A stretch of 64,000 bases of DNA from an uncultured Bacilli bacterium (GTDB taxonomy: Bacteria; Bacillota_I; Bacilli_A; RF39; UBA660), in NCBI GenBank assembly GCA_934096235.1, contig CAKOLO010000002.1, positions 1 through 64,000 of the forward strand. The letters run 5' to 3'. Numbering within the stretch: position 1 is the stretch's first letter; the number at the start of each line of letters is the position of its first letter. The notes beneath the pieces are model-generated. The model was not told the DNA's origin and ran no database searches. It was given only the letters and a program-made list of their open reading frames with translations. The translations under genes and the position numbers were made by a program. Positions 51,903-61,112 of the stretch are shown here, piece after piece.

Positions 51903-54821
51903 TTACTTATTCTTTACATTTTTATTATCAATTATAGCTAGTAAACTTCTAAGTCTTATGGTAATTGCTCCCATATTAGATATTTCATCTATCTTTATTT
52001 GTGTATAAACTTTATCTTTACTTTCAATAATTCTTCTTACTTCATCAGTTGTTACTGCATCTACTCCACAACCAAAAGATACTAATTGAACTAAATTAAT
52101 ATTATCTTTAGATTCACTTATGTATTTAGCAGCAGCATATAGTCTTGAATGATAAGTCCATTGATTCATTACTTTAGTTTTAAATGGTTTTACTTTATGA
52201 CTAATACTGTCTTCAGTTATAACTACTGCTCCAAGTGAAGTTATAAGTTTATTAATACCATGATTTATTTCAGGATCTAAATGATATGGACGACCACATA
52301 ATACAATTATAGGCATATTTTTAGATGATGCAATATTCATGAATTCTTCTGCTTTAGTTCTTATTTTTGATAAGTAGTTATTATATGCTTCATAAGATTT
52401 TTCTACAGCTTTTTTAAGACTTGATTCAGTAGTTTCAATATTATAATACTTAATTATAGTTTTTATTCTTTTTAAAAATTGTTTTTTATCTGCTAAACTT
52501 ATAAAATCATCTATAAACGTATCTTTGTTTAGATTATTTATATTGCCTCTTATAACTTGAGGATAGTATGCTACTACTGGACAATTATAATGATTAGTAC
52601 CAAGTTTTTCATCAACATTGTAGCTCATACTAGGATAGAATATATAGTCTACTTTAGAATCTAATAAATACTCTATATGGCCATGAGCTAGTTTTGCTGG
52701 ATAACAAATTGTATCTGATGGTATTGTGTGTTGTCCTTTTAAATAGAGACTTCTTGATGAAAATGGAGACACTACTACATTAAGTCCTAAAGTTTTAAAT
52801 AAAGTATACCAAAATGGTAGTAGTTCATACATATTAAGTACTAGAGGTATACCAATAGTAGTCTTAGATTCATCTATTTCATTATTCATGAATTCTTTTA
52901 ATAAAGATTGTTTATATTCATATAAGTCATAGTGTTCTTGAAGATTGCCTTTGTTAAGAGGTTTTGAACATCTATTACCTGCGATAAATCTTCTTTTCTT
53001 ATCGAATGTGTTTATTACTAAATTACAATGATTAGTGCATCCATTACAATTTATATTTCTTGTTTCGTAGTTAAAGTTTTTAAGTTCTTCTAAAGTTAAT
53101 ACTTTACTTTTATCACTTTCTTTTTCTTTACTATAAAGTGCACTTCCATATGCTCCCATAAGTCCTGAATATTTTGGTCTTATTACATTGTGACCAATTT
53201 CCATTTCAAAGGATCTTAGTACTGAATCATTTAAGAATGTTCCACCTTGTACGATTATGTTTTCACCTAAGTCTTTTGGATTTGCACATCTTATAACTTT
53301 ATATAATGCGTTTTTAACTACACTCATTGAAAGGCCTGCTGCTATACTTTCTACCGAAGCACCATCTTTTTGAGCTTGTTTAACTGCACTATTCATAAAT
53401 ACTGTGCATCTTGAACCTAAACTAACTGGACTTTTAGAATAAAGACCTAAATGTGAGAATTCTTCTGTAGTGTATCCTAAAGCTTTAGCAAATGTTTGTA
53501 AGAAAGAACCACATCCTGAAGAACATGCTTCATTTAAATATAAACTATCTATTGAACCATTTTTAATCTTAAAACATTTTATATCTTGACCACCTATATC
53601 AAGTATAAAATCTACTTTAGGATTTATTTTCTTTGCTGCTGTGTAGTGAGCAATTGTTTCAACTACTCCATAATCTATATTAAATGCATTTTTAATTAGT
53701 TCTTCTCCATAACCAGTTACTGCGCTAGACTTAATGTTAATATTTGGATACTTATTATATAAATCTATTAAATATTTCTTAACTATTTCTACTGGACTTC
53801 CTTCGTTTGATGAATAAAATGGATTAAATATATTACCATCATCATCACAAAGAACCATCTTTATTGTTGTGCTTCCTGCATCTATTCCAAGATACATATT
53901 TTTACTTGGTTTATCTAATTCTTTTATAGTTGTGTCGTTGTGCCTTTTTAAGAATTCATCATATTCTTTTTTATCTTTAAAAAGTGGTTTAGTTTTTGTA
54001 TAGTTATTTTGTTCTTTAAACTTTTTAAATTTATTTTCTAGTGATAAAAGAGTTGTTTCTTCTTTTACGTTTGCTAGTACTGAGCCTATTGCTACAAAGT
54101 AAAGGGCCTCATCAGGAAGTACTCCTTTAGTATTTAATACTTCATCAAAGCTATTTCTAAGTTCACTATAGAAGTATAATGGTCCACCTAAATATAAAAC
54201 ATTATTGCCTATTTCTCTTCCTTGAGATAATCCTGATATTGTTTGATTTACTACTGCTCTAAATATACCAGCAGCTATATCTTCTTTTCTAACACCTTGA
54301 TTAAGTAATGGCTGTACATCTGATTTAGCAAATACTCCACAACGAGATGCAATATTACATATCTTATCATGATGACTTGATAATTTATTTAATTCTTCAC
54401 CATTAACATTTAATAATGAAGCCATTTGGTCTATAAATGCACCTGTTCCACCTGCACAACTACCATTCATTCTCATTTCAAATCCACCAGTTAGAAATAA
54501 CATTTTAGCGTCTTCCCCACCTAATTCTATAACTGTATCAGTATTTGGATAATACTTTTTAACTGCTATTTTTTCTGCGAAAACTTCTTGAACAAATGGT
54601 ATCTTTAGACTTTCTGCATAACCTAGCCCTGCTGAACCTGAAATAGTTACTGTTATCTTGTCTTTTTTTATAACTTGTTTTAAATCATTTATTATCTTTA
54701 ATATAGCACTTCTTATCTCAGAATAGTGACGTTCATATTTCTTAAAAATTATATTTTCTTTTTCATCTATTACTACACATTTTATAGTAGTAGATCCTAT
54801 ATCAAAACCTACTCTTTTCAT
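51903..54821 (-). CDS. Acyl-CoA dehydratase activase (BadF/HgdC-type ATPase, tandem)
   Basis: This 972-residue protein contains two ASKHA ATPase domains. The first begins VGFDIGSTTIKCVVID with GSCAGGTGAFIDQMA. The second begins GIDAGSTTIKMVLCD with EACSSGCGSFLQTFA. The Cys after each strand holds the shared 4Fe-4S cluster. A Cys-rich region (CNGCTNHCNLV) and the start of a dehydratase-like domain follow. Activases use ATP to inject an electron into a 2-hydroxyacyl-CoA dehydratase. In clostridia the whole thing is often one chain of about 1400 residues; here the rest is the adjacent gene. Start at 54821 after AAGGTGAT. Confidence 0.9.
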   Translation of the reverse strand: MKRVGFDIGSTTIKCVVIDEKENIIFKKYERHYSEIRSAILKIINDLKQVIKKDKITVTISGSAGLGYAESLKIPFVQEVFAEKIAVKKYYPNTDTVIELGGEDAKMLFLTGGFEMRMNGSCAGGTGAFIDQMASLLNVNGEELNKLSSHHDKICNIASRCGVFAKSDVQPLLNQGVRKEDIAAGIFRAVVNQTISGLSQGREIGNNVLYLGGPLYFYSELRNSFDEVLNTKGVLPDEALYFVAIGSVLANVKEETTLLSLENKFKKFKEQNNYTKTKPLFKDKKEYDEFLKRHNDTTIKELDKPSKNMYLGIDAGSTTIKMVLCDDDGNIFNPFYSSNEGSPVEIVKKYLIDLYNKYPNINIKSSAVTGYGEELIKNAFNIDYGVVETIAHYTAAKKINPKVDFILDIGGQDIKCFKIKNGSIDSLYLNEACSSGCGSFLQTFAKALGYTTEEFSHLGLYSKSPVSLGSRCTVFMNSAVKQAQKDGASVESIAAGLSMSVVKNALYKVIRCANPKDLGENIIVQGGTFLNDSVLRSFEMEIGHNVIRPKYSGLMGAYGSALYSKEKESDKSKVLTLEELKNFNYETRNINCNGCTNHCNLVINTFDKKRRFIAGNRCSKPLNKGNLQEHYDLYEYKQSLLKEFMNNEIDESKTTIGIPLVLNMYELLPFWYTLFKTLGLNVVVSPFSSRSLYLKGQHTIPSDTICYPAKLAHGHIEYLLDSKVDYIFYPSMSYNVDEKLGTNHYNCPVVAYYPQVIRGNINNLNKDTFIDDFISLADKKQFLKRIKTIIKYYNIETTESSLKKAVEKSYEAYNNYLSKIRTKAEEFMNIASSKNMPIIVLCGRPYHLDPEINHGINKLITSLGAVVITEDSISHKVKPFKTKVMNQWTYHSRLYAAAKYISESKDNINLVQLVSFGCGVDAVTTDEVRRIIESKDKVYTQIKIDEISNMGAITIRLRSLLAIIDNKNVKNK

Positions 54822-54822
54822 A

Positions 54823-56061
54823 TTACTTATCACCTTCTTCTGCGATAGCTAGCATTAATTTAATTCTATTTTCTTGATTTACTTTTGAAGCTCCTGCATC
54901 ATAATCTATTGGAAATATATTAGCATTTGGATATAACATTCTAAGTGTTCTTATTGTACCTTTTCCTACTATGTGATTAGGAAGACATCCAAATGGTTGA
55001 GCACATATAATATTGTTATAACCTTTTTCTATTAACTCAGATACTTCTCCTGGTAAAAGCCATCCTTCTCCCATATTTACTCCTCTATCTATTACTTGAT
55101 CTGCAAGTTTCTTTATCTTTTTAAATGGAGTTGGACATACAAATTCAGGATATGGTTTTAATGCTTCTTCCATATCTTTTTCCCAAGAAGATGCGATTGA
55201 CTCTATAGTCTTTCCTGCATACATACTTACTCTATTTTTTCCATAATATTTATGATTAATTTCTCCATCAGAAAAACAGAATTCAAAGAATGCTAGTACT
55301 CCTGGTACCATGTATTCACATCCTTCTTTAAGTAAGAATTCTTCTAAATTGTTGTTACCAAATGGAGAATATTTAACATATATTTCTCCTACGATACCAA
55401 CTTTCTTTAATTTTCTATCTACTCTTTTAATCTCATGGAAACTTTTAGCAATACTTTTTAGATTCTTTTTCATGCTTCTATTATTTAAACTTTTTTTAGA
55501 TGCAAAATCAGTAGTTAATTTATTTATCCAGTAATCTACTAATTTATCAGTTTCACCTTTTTTCTTTTCATAAGGTTTTACTTGATTCTTTAAAAGCATT
55601 ATAAAGTCTCCGTAGATAATAGCTCTAAGAGACATATACATCATCATTGGAGTTAGTTTAAATCCACTACATTTTTCTATGTTACTTGTACTTACTGAAA
55701 TAACTGGTATATAATCATATCCCATATTTTCTAAAGCTTTTCTAAGTAAACAAATATAGTTAGATGCTCTACATCCACCACCAGTTTGAAATTGTATTAA
55801 AGCTACTTTATGAGTATCATAATCTCCACTTTTAAGTGCATAAAGTTGTTGTCCTATCGCACATATAGCTGGATAACAAATATCATTATGTAAGTAACTA
55901 AGTCCAGTATCTATAACATCTTTTCCTTCATAATGAAGTACTTCTACGTTGTATCCATATAATGCAAATACTTTTGTTAGAAGTCTCATATGTACTGGGA
56001 ATATATCTGGTGCTAATATAGTATAATTTTTTTTCATTTCTTTAGTAAATTCTGCTGTCAT
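54823..56061 (-). CDS. 2-hydroxyacyl-CoA dehydratase-like protein, partner of the activase
   Basis: This 412-residue protein is equivalent to the C-terminal part of long activase-dehydratase chains. Conserved elements are DIFPVHMRLLTKVFALYGYN, DICYPAICAIGQQLYAL (Cys), QTGGGCRASNYI, GEIYVKYSPFGNNNLEEFL and CAQPFGCLPNHI (Cys). These would bind the dehydratase-type cluster. The substrate is unknown. The stop lies one base before the activase start, so the two are made together. GGAGACATATAT precedes the ATG. Confidence 0.85.
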   Translation of the reverse strand: MTAEFTKEMKKNYTILAPDIFPVHMRLLTKVFALYGYNVEVLHYEGKDVIDTGLSYLHNDICYPAICAIGQQLYALKSGDYDTHKVALIQFQTGGGCRASNYICLLRKALENMGYDYIPVISVSTSNIEKCSGFKLTPMMMYMSLRAIIYGDFIMLLKNQVKPYEKKKGETDKLVDYWINKLTTDFASKKSLNNRSMKKNLKSIAKSFHEIKRVDRKLKKVGIVGEIYVKYSPFGNNNLEEFLLKEGCEYMVPGVLAFFEFCFSDGEINHKYYGKNRVSMYAGKTIESIASSWEKDMEEALKPYPEFVCPTPFKKIKKLADQVIDRGVNMGEGWLLPGEVSELIEKGYNNIICAQPFGCLPNHIVGKGTIRTLRMLYPNANIFPIDYDAGASKVNQENRIKLMLAIAEEGDK

Positions 56062-56079
56062 ATATATGTCTCCTTTAAA

Positions 56080-56631
56080 CTATTTTTTCTTTTCTTTAAA
56101 GATTTTAACTGATGTAATAACTGTTATTAAACTAAGAATACCTTCTACTAAAAGATTAGCTCCAAGTAATATAGTTAATACCATAGCACTTTCACTAGGC
56201 TTTATCATTAGTGTTATACCACAGATACAAGCAAATATTGCAAATATTAGAATTAAATACCATTCACGAATACCAAACTTATGTGCTTCATTTGCTATAT
56301 GCATTTTAAACATACTATCTGTGAATATTGAAAGACCTAATGCTATACATATGAAGTTAATAAATCCTTCAGGACGTACTAGAATGATAATACCAAGTAC
56401 TAAAAGTAAAATACCAAATGGTAAGTCATATTGAAATGCTAAACGATATAGGTCATTTGAGAAATAACCAAATAGTTTAATCATTCCAAATACTATTAAA
56501 AGTATTGCACATATTACAACTAACATTGTTTGTGAAAATGCTGGATTTATCATAAGTACTAATCCTAGAATACATAATATGATAGACATAACTATGTAAC
56601 TTGTTTTAGCTATACGTATAAATTTACTCAT
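56080..56631 (-). CDS. DUF308/HdeD-like membrane protein
   Basis: This 183-residue protein has six membrane helices in three pairs, with repeats of the type ILGLVLMINPAFS, LLLVLGIIILVRPEG and ACICGITLMIKPSES. This threefold pattern is diagnostic of the DUF308/HdeD family, function unknown outside acid resistance in enterics. AAAGGAGGAACTAAG fixes the start at 56631. It ends 18 bp before the dehydratase-like gene. Confidence 0.85.
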   Translation of the reverse strand: MSKFIRIAKTSYIVMSIILCILGLVLMINPAFSQTMLVVICAILLIVFGMIKLFGYFSNDLYRLAFQYDLPFGILLLVLGIIILVRPEGFINFICIALGLSIFTDSMFKMHIANEAHKFGIREWYLILIFAIFACICGITLMIKPSESAMVLTILLGANLLVEGILSLITVITSVKIFKEKKK

Positions 56632-56751
56632 CTTAGTTCCTCCTTTCATTATATAAATAGTATAACCTTATAATTTATTTTTTAAAATGGACAGTTTTTT
56701 TATGATGTTTAATTTTTAGACAAAGTGGTTTTAATGCATAAAAAAAGAATA

Positions 56752-57306
56752 TTAATTAGAATGTTTACTTATAAATTCTAATAATATTTCTTTACTTATT
56801 TTAGTATATGTTACATACTCTTTTACATATTCTTCATCTAAGTTTCTTGATAACCAGTCTATACAAAATCCAAAGAATTGGCACTTTATAAAACTAATTA
56901 AGAACTTCTTATCTTTTTCATTTATATTCATATTTTTAGTAATTGAGTTTATTAGTGTTCTAACTGTATATTCACAAGTGTCCATTATGAATCTCTCATA
57001 TATATTTTTATCTAAGTGATTATAAATATTTAGAATAGTCTTTTTATTTTCAAGTACATATTTAATAGCTACTTCTACTGCCATGTCTATTGAATCTATA
57101 GTTGGATAATTTTTAATTAAAATGTCTGTTTCTTCAGTAATAACATTTTCAAGCAAATCATTTATGTCTTCATAATGATAATAAAATGTATTTCTATTTA
57201 CTCCACATTCATCTACTATATCTTTTACTGTTATTTGATTAAAAGGTTTTTCTTTTAGTAATGTTATAAATGTATCTTTAATTGCTTTTTTAGTAAAGTT
57301 TGCCAT
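56752..57306 (-). CDS. TetR-family transcriptional regulator
   Basis: This 184-residue protein has the N-terminal TetR helix-turn-helix (ITVKDIVDECGVNRNTFYYHYEDINDLL) and a ligand-type C-terminal helical domain. It is related to the DhaS/YcfQ-like group common in Firmicutes. Its target is probably the palindrome at 57310-57325, shared with the divergent gene at 57383, and perhaps the DUF308 operon downstream. Confidence 0.9.
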   Translation of the reverse strand: MANFTKKAIKDTFITLLKEKPFNQITVKDIVDECGVNRNTFYYHYEDINDLLENVITEETDILIKNYPTIDSIDMAVEVAIKYVLENKKTILNIYNHLDKNIYERFIMDTCEYTVRTLINSITKNMNINEKDKKFLISFIKCQFFGFCIDWLSRNLDEEYVKEYVTYTKISKEILLEFISKHSN

Positions 57307-57309
57307 AAT

Positions 57310-57325
57310 ATACCTCTTTAGGTAT
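57310..57325. promoter_or_regulatory. Palindrome in the tetR / 57383 divergent region
   Basis: The perfect inverted repeat ATACCT-CTTT-AGGTAT lies between the tetR -10 (TATAAT) and its start codon. It contains the AGAGGT ribosome binding site of tetR. A further half-site AGGTATTA precedes the divergent gene at 57373-57380. A role as autoregulatory operator is inference. Confidence 0.6.
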
Positions 57326-57382
57326 TATACAATAAATTTATGTTTTTTCAAAATTATGATATACTTTTATAGAGGTATTACT

Positions 57383-57859
57383 ATGGAAATGTATAACTAT
57401 GATAAAATTATTAGGAAACTTAAACTTGATGAATTAGATGATGAAACTAAGTTAAAAAAAGTTATAAAATGTTCTGCTGATTGTTATGATACTTTAATTA
57501 GATTTTATAATTATTATTTAACATTAATAAAAAACAATAATGACTTAGATGATTTTGATGAAGATATTAAAGGTATTAAGAATAGTAAAGCAAAAACTAT
57601 TAAGGGATATTTAGATTTAATAGAAAGAATCGTTGATACTACTAATGAGATAGCTAATGAAACTATTGAATTAAATACTAAAATACATAAGAAAGAAAAA
57701 GAAATAAAAAAGAATAAGCATAGTTTATTAAAAACATTATTTATTGGGTCTTTATTTGGTACCAAAAAGAAACAAAGTAAAGTTAAAGATAATGAGTCAT
57801 ATAGATTTGAAGAAACTGAACTCGAAGATGATGACTTTCATTTTGAAGATCCTGATTAA
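57383..57859 (+). CDS. Acidic coiled-coil protein, unknown
   Basis: This 158-residue protein is helical, with a coiled coil at about 75-115 (ERIVDTTNEIANETIELNTK). A basic patch with a short hydrophobic segment (LLKTLFIGSLFG) and an acidic tail (DDDFHFEDPD) follow. Not recognised. The start at 57383 follows AGAGGTATTACT. It is divergent from tetR and may be under its control. Confidence 0.6.
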   Translation: MEMYNYDKIIRKLKLDELDDETKLKKVIKCSADCYDTLIRFYNYYLTLIKNNNDLDDFDEDIKGIKNSKAKTIKGYLDLIERIVDTTNEIANETIELNTKIHKKEKEIKKNKHSLLKTLFIGSLFGTKKKQSKVKDNESYRFEETELEDDDFHFEDPD

Positions 57860-57884
57860 AAAGAGTTTTAAAACTCTTTTATTT
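57857..57884. terminator. Bidirectional terminator
   Basis: Stem AAAAGAGTTT with AAACTCTTTT is followed by T-rich sequence, between convergent genes at 57859 and 57868. Confidence 0.75.
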
Positions 57885-58332
57885 TGTTTACATATACTTT
57901 CTCATTATTAGTATTATCACAATAATATGTGTAATTATTTCTTTCTAATAGATTTATTAAATCTTTATGATTAGTGTAAAGTGTTATATATATTTCATTT
58001 ACATTATTATTTATAGCTTCGTTAAAAGCAATTTCTAAATATTTAGTACCTAATCTTTTATATTTATCTATTACTTTTAAAGTACATATTTTTAATCTTT
58101 TAGATGGCTTAAATTCTTTAGTAAAATTATTATATATTTCTAGTTCATCTTCTATTTTTAGTACTAAAAGAGATGTTATTTTATTATTTTGGTATGTTAC
58201 ATATGCTTTTCTATCTAAGTGATTATTAAACCAAATAATAAAGTCTTTATAATCACTTTTTAATGAGTCAAAGAATGTATCATTTATATCTAAATCTTTT
58301 AATTGTTTTTCTTCTATAACTATGTTTTTCAT
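57868..58332 (-). CDS. GNAT-type acetyltransferase
   Basis: This 154-residue protein fits the GNAT fold. DYKDFIIWFNNHLDRKAYVTYQNNKITSLLVLKIE is an N-terminal module, and RLKICTLKVIDKYKRLGTKYLEIAF gives the beta4-alphaA CoA-binding region (basic-RLG-K). LINLLERNNYTYY follows. Substrate unknown. The TATAAT box is 7 bases from the ATG, with no binding site, so a leaderless message is likely. Confidence 0.7.
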   Translation of the reverse strand: MKNIVIEEKQLKDLDINDTFFDSLKSDYKDFIIWFNNHLDRKAYVTYQNNKITSLLVLKIEDELEIYNNFTKEFKPSKRLKICTLKVIDKYKRLGTKYLEIAFNEAINNNVNEIYITLYTNHKDLINLLERNNYTYYCDNTNNEKVYVNKIKEF

Positions 58333-58372
58333 TGCTATTATTATATATTAAATTATATAAAATGTAAATTTA

Positions 58373-59053
58373 CTATAGATTTACAATTTCCTTAATATCA
58401 CTATATTCTTTATCATTTATAATCATTACACCATTTCTTACTTTATAATAATTTCCATGATACTCTATTTTATCGTTTTCGCATCTAATAAATGATTCAT
58501 TTGGAAGAGCAATTAGTGGCCTATCATTGCTTACAGTAAATATTTCTTTTAGAAATTCTTCATTTTTTAAATCTAAATGTGGATATATATTAAATTCTAC
58601 TAAACCTAAGCCTTCATATTTAACTAATTTATAATCTTGGTATTCATCTAAATAAATAACATTTTTGCTTTGATTTAGACTACCTGCTGAAACGCCTATT
58701 ATTAAATCTCTACTTGTAATATCATCTTTAATCTTGTATTCGTTTATACTTTGCATTTCTTTATATGTATCTCCACCCATAAGAAAAACTATATTAGATT
58801 TATTTAATAATTCTTTTGCTTCTTCTTTAGTAACTCTTTTATCAACAAGGTATTCACATTTAAAATTGATACCCACTTTATTAAATGTTTCTACTAACAA
58901 GTTTTTATGCTTATCTGTTTTTTCGATGTTATCGAAGTTTGACGCTATAAAAGTAATAACACTATTATCCTTTATATCTTTCTTTAAAGAATTAACTTGC
59001 TCACTAGTAAATCCATTTTCTTTATCTATTCCACTCATTAAATAATTAATCAT
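58373..59053 (-). CDS. Peptidase S51 family (dipeptidase E-like) protein
   Basis: This 226-residue protein has the S51 nucleophile elbow GVSAGSLNQSK and the preceding NIVFLMGGDTYKEMQSI, followed by the NIYPHLDLKN His region. The family hydrolyses Asp-x dipeptides or cyanophycin-type bonds. Binding site AAAGGTGC. It ends 15 bp from the next GNAT gene and is cotranscribed with it. Confidence 0.85.
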   Translation of the reverse strand: MINYLMSGIDKENGFTSEQVNSLKKDIKDNSVITFIASNFDNIEKTDKHKNLLVETFNKVGINFKCEYLVDKRVTKEEAKELLNKSNIVFLMGGDTYKEMQSINEYKIKDDITSRDLIIGVSAGSLNQSKNVIYLDEYQDYKLVKYEGLGLVEFNIYPHLDLKNEEFLKEIFTVSNDRPLIALPNESFIRCENDKIEYHGNYYKVRNGVMIINDKEYSDIKEIVNL

Positions 59054-59068
59054 TTTGCACCTTCTTTC

Positions 59069-59563
59069 TTATTTGTCTTCATTTAAATTTTTTATTAATG
59101 TTTTCATTCTTGCATGATAGCCTTTTTTATTATAGAAACTTTCTGCATTGTGGTTGTAAGCAAATACATCCACTATAACATATTCACAGCCAATACTTTT
59201 AAAGTATTCTTCCATTTTGTCCATTAACTCTTTGCCTACACCTTTACTTCTTCCATTCTTACTAACAATAAGTTCTGTTATTTCTCCTCTTCGTGGACAT
59301 TTATAATCTAAGTAATCGTATTCATCATAAGGAAATACACATCCCATTATTAGTCCTACTACTTTGCTACTATCTATTGCTAAAAAGCATATGCCTTCAT
59401 TTTCATATACTTCCTTTAAGTCTATTACAGCCATTTTATCTCTATAATCTTTGTCTAATTGATCTAAATTGTCTTCATCAATTGTAATAATATATTCTTC
59501 TAATTCCACTAATAAATCTTTTACATCTTCTAAATATTTTTCTTCATATTCTACAATTGTCAT
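59069..59563 (-). CDS. GNAT family N-acetyltransferase
   Basis: This 164-residue protein has the core GNAT pattern: ICFLAIDSSKVVGLIMGCV, then RGEITELIVSKNGRSKGVGKELMDKMEEYFKS (the R-x2-GxG/A-type CoA loop NGRSKGVG), then DVFAYNHNAESFYNKKGYHAR. Substrate unknown. AGGTGATAAT precedes the ATG, and the extended -10 box TGTTATAAT is at 59580-59588. Confidence 0.9.
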   Translation of the reverse strand: MTIVEYEEKYLEDVKDLLVELEEYIITIDEDNLDQLDKDYRDKMAVIDLKEVYENEGICFLAIDSSKVVGLIMGCVFPYDEYDYLDYKCPRRGEITELIVSKNGRSKGVGKELMDKMEEYFKSIGCEYVIVDVFAYNHNAESFYNKKGYHARMKTLIKNLNEDK

Positions 59564-59590
59564 ATTATCACCTAAAATTATTATAACATA

Positions 59591-59616
59591 ATTAAAAAGA
59601 TTACCGAAGTAATCTT
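59591..59616 (-). terminator. Terminator of the hydrolase gene
   Basis: Stem AAGATTAC with GTAATCTT closes a stable TTCG tetraloop; a T-run follows on the minus strand. Confidence 0.85.
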
Positions 59617-60364
59617 AATTAGCCTTATCATTTTCAGTTATTCCATTTGGAAAACTTAATAAGCTATTTTTATTTTTAAAGAATTCTATTATTAAGTCTG
59701 TTGCTTGTCCTTTTTTGTTTTCTCTAAATACATCGTGTGTTGTTTTTTCTAACATTACTAACTTCTTTAAGTTATTCTTTACACTACTATAAGCATATTC
59801 TACTGATTCTTGTGGAACTATAAAGTCTGATGTACCTCTTAATATAAGTGTTGGTGCTGTTACATCTTTTATAGAATCTTGTAGTTCTTTTACTACTTTA
59901 AAAAATTCTATATAGCAGTTAGCTGGTAGTTTTAATAATCTATTTGTTACTAAACCTGCACCATATTCTTCAAATATTTTTGGTGTTGAAGTTAATGCTG
60001 TATTTATATTAAATTTAGAGCTCTCAAATCCACTTATTCTAAACGCTGGTGCTACTAAGACTAACTTTTTAACTTGCGGATATTTTGATGCTACATATGA
60101 AGCTAATACACCACCCATAGAGTGACCTATAACATATATTTTCTTATATCCATTAGATATTAGAAATTCCATTTCACTATCTACTTTTTTAATCCAATCT
60201 TTATAAGTTATTTTCTTTTTAAAGTCACCATCATGTCCAGGTAAAGTAAAAGTAAATACATCAAAATTATTAATTAACTCAAGTCTATGCGTTAAATACT
60301 CTTGATCATATACTCCACCTGCAAAACCATGTATAACTAATATTGCTTTTCTAAATAATTCCAT
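59615..60364 (-). CDS. Alpha/beta hydrolase (esterase/lysophospholipase-like)
   Basis: This 249-residue protein has the oxyanion HGFAGG motif (LVIHGFAGGVYDQEYL), the nucleophile elbow GHSMGG and catalytic Asp (RGTSDFIVPQESVEYAY) and His (KTTHDVFREN), a complete triad. It resembles monoacylglycerol or short-chain esterases. Start at 60364 after AGGAAGTGAGTATT. Extended -10 box TGCTAAAAT at 60387-60395. Confidence 0.88.
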   Translation of the reverse strand: MELFRKAILVIHGFAGGVYDQEYLTHRLELINNFDVFTFTLPGHDGDFKKKITYKDWIKKVDSEMEFLISNGYKKIYVIGHSMGGVLASYVASKYPQVKKLVLVAPAFRISGFESSKFNINTALTSTPKIFEEYGAGLVTNRLLKLPANCYIEFFKVVKELQDSIKDVTAPTLILRGTSDFIVPQESVEYAYSSVKNNLKKLVMLEKTTHDVFRENKKGQATDLIIEFFKNKNSLLSFPNGITENDKAN

Positions 60365-60417
60365 AATACTCACTTCCTATGGTATTATTTTAGCATAATT
60401 AGATTTGTCTTTCTATA

Positions 60418-61014
60418 TTATTCTAATTCTTCTTTCCAACTTTCATCTATTTCTTCATCATCATAGAAAATACAACTTAATTTACTTACTGCCTTATATA
60501 GTTTTCCTACACCTTTTTCACTCTTTTCATAGTCTGCAATGAATGCATCATCTATTCCTAGACTTCTTCCTTCACTATATGAATCTATATCAGCTCCAAT
60601 ATATGTGAATTTCCAATCTTTATGAGCTTGGATTAATTCTTTTATTTGTGATTTATTATATTTTGTTGATGCATTTTCATAACCATCTGTTGTAATAACA
60701 AATATTACTTTATTAGGATCTTTATCTTCCATTTCTCTTATAGTTTTACCTATTGCATCTAATAATGCAGTGCATCCTCTAACATAATATTCTTTATTAG
60801 TTAATTTTTTTACGTTATCAATATCTTCCCTATTATGTAGTACTTCATACTTATCATCAAATAATATTGTTGTTACTTTTACATTTTTTCCTCTTTGTGA
60901 ATTAATATAACTATTATACCCTCCGATTGTGTCCTTTTCTATCCCACTCATAGAACCACTTCTATCAAGTAAAAACACTATATCCATTTCGTTATCTCTC
61001 ATTTTATTTTTCAT
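60418..61014 (-). CDS. VWA domain protein with MIDAS motif
   Basis: This 198-residue protein is almost entirely one von Willebrand A domain. The MIDAS motif DRSGSMSGIEKDTIGGYNS is near residue 17, with the Thr in CTALLDAIG and the Asp in FVITTDGYENAS. No signal peptide, so it is cytoplasmic, resembling the VWA partners in tellurite/ATPase-type signalling sets. It is divergent from the HTH-like gene at 61113 and shares a palindromic regulatory region. The partners it clamps are unknown. Confidence 0.88.
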   Translation of the reverse strand: MKNKMRDNEMDIVFLLDRSGSMSGIEKDTIGGYNSYINSQRGKNVKVTTILFDDKYEVLHNREDIDNVKKLTNKEYYVRGCTALLDAIGKTIREMEDKDPNKVIFVITTDGYENASTKYNKSQIKELIQAHKDWKFTYIGADIDSYSEGRSLGIDDAFIADYEKSEKGVGKLYKAVSKLSCIFYDDEEIDESWKEELE

Positions 61015-61064
61015 ACTCTCTCCCTCTTTTCTCTTTAATAATAATATTTTCTATTATTTATTTG

Positions 61065-61081
61065 GTCGCTTTAAAAGTGAC
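61065..61081. promoter_or_regulatory. 17-bp palindrome between the VWA and HTH-like genes
   Basis: Imperfect inverted repeat GTCGCTTT-A-AAAGTGAC with 7 of 8 pairs matching. It covers the expected -35 position of the plus-strand promoter (extended -10 TGTTATAAT at 61087-61095), a typical repressor position. The regulator is not known; the adjacent HTH-like protein is the obvious candidate. Confidence 0.6.
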
Positions 61082-61112
61082 ATTTATGTTATAATTACCT
61101 AAAGAGGAAATT

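Noticed and set aside
56695..56751. Terminator after tetR
   Set aside because: A T-run is present on the minus strand but no convincing stem precedes it.
58361..58385. Terminator after the S51 peptidase gene
   Set aside because: A 7-bp AT-only stem exists but the following T-run is interrupted, so it is too weak to list.
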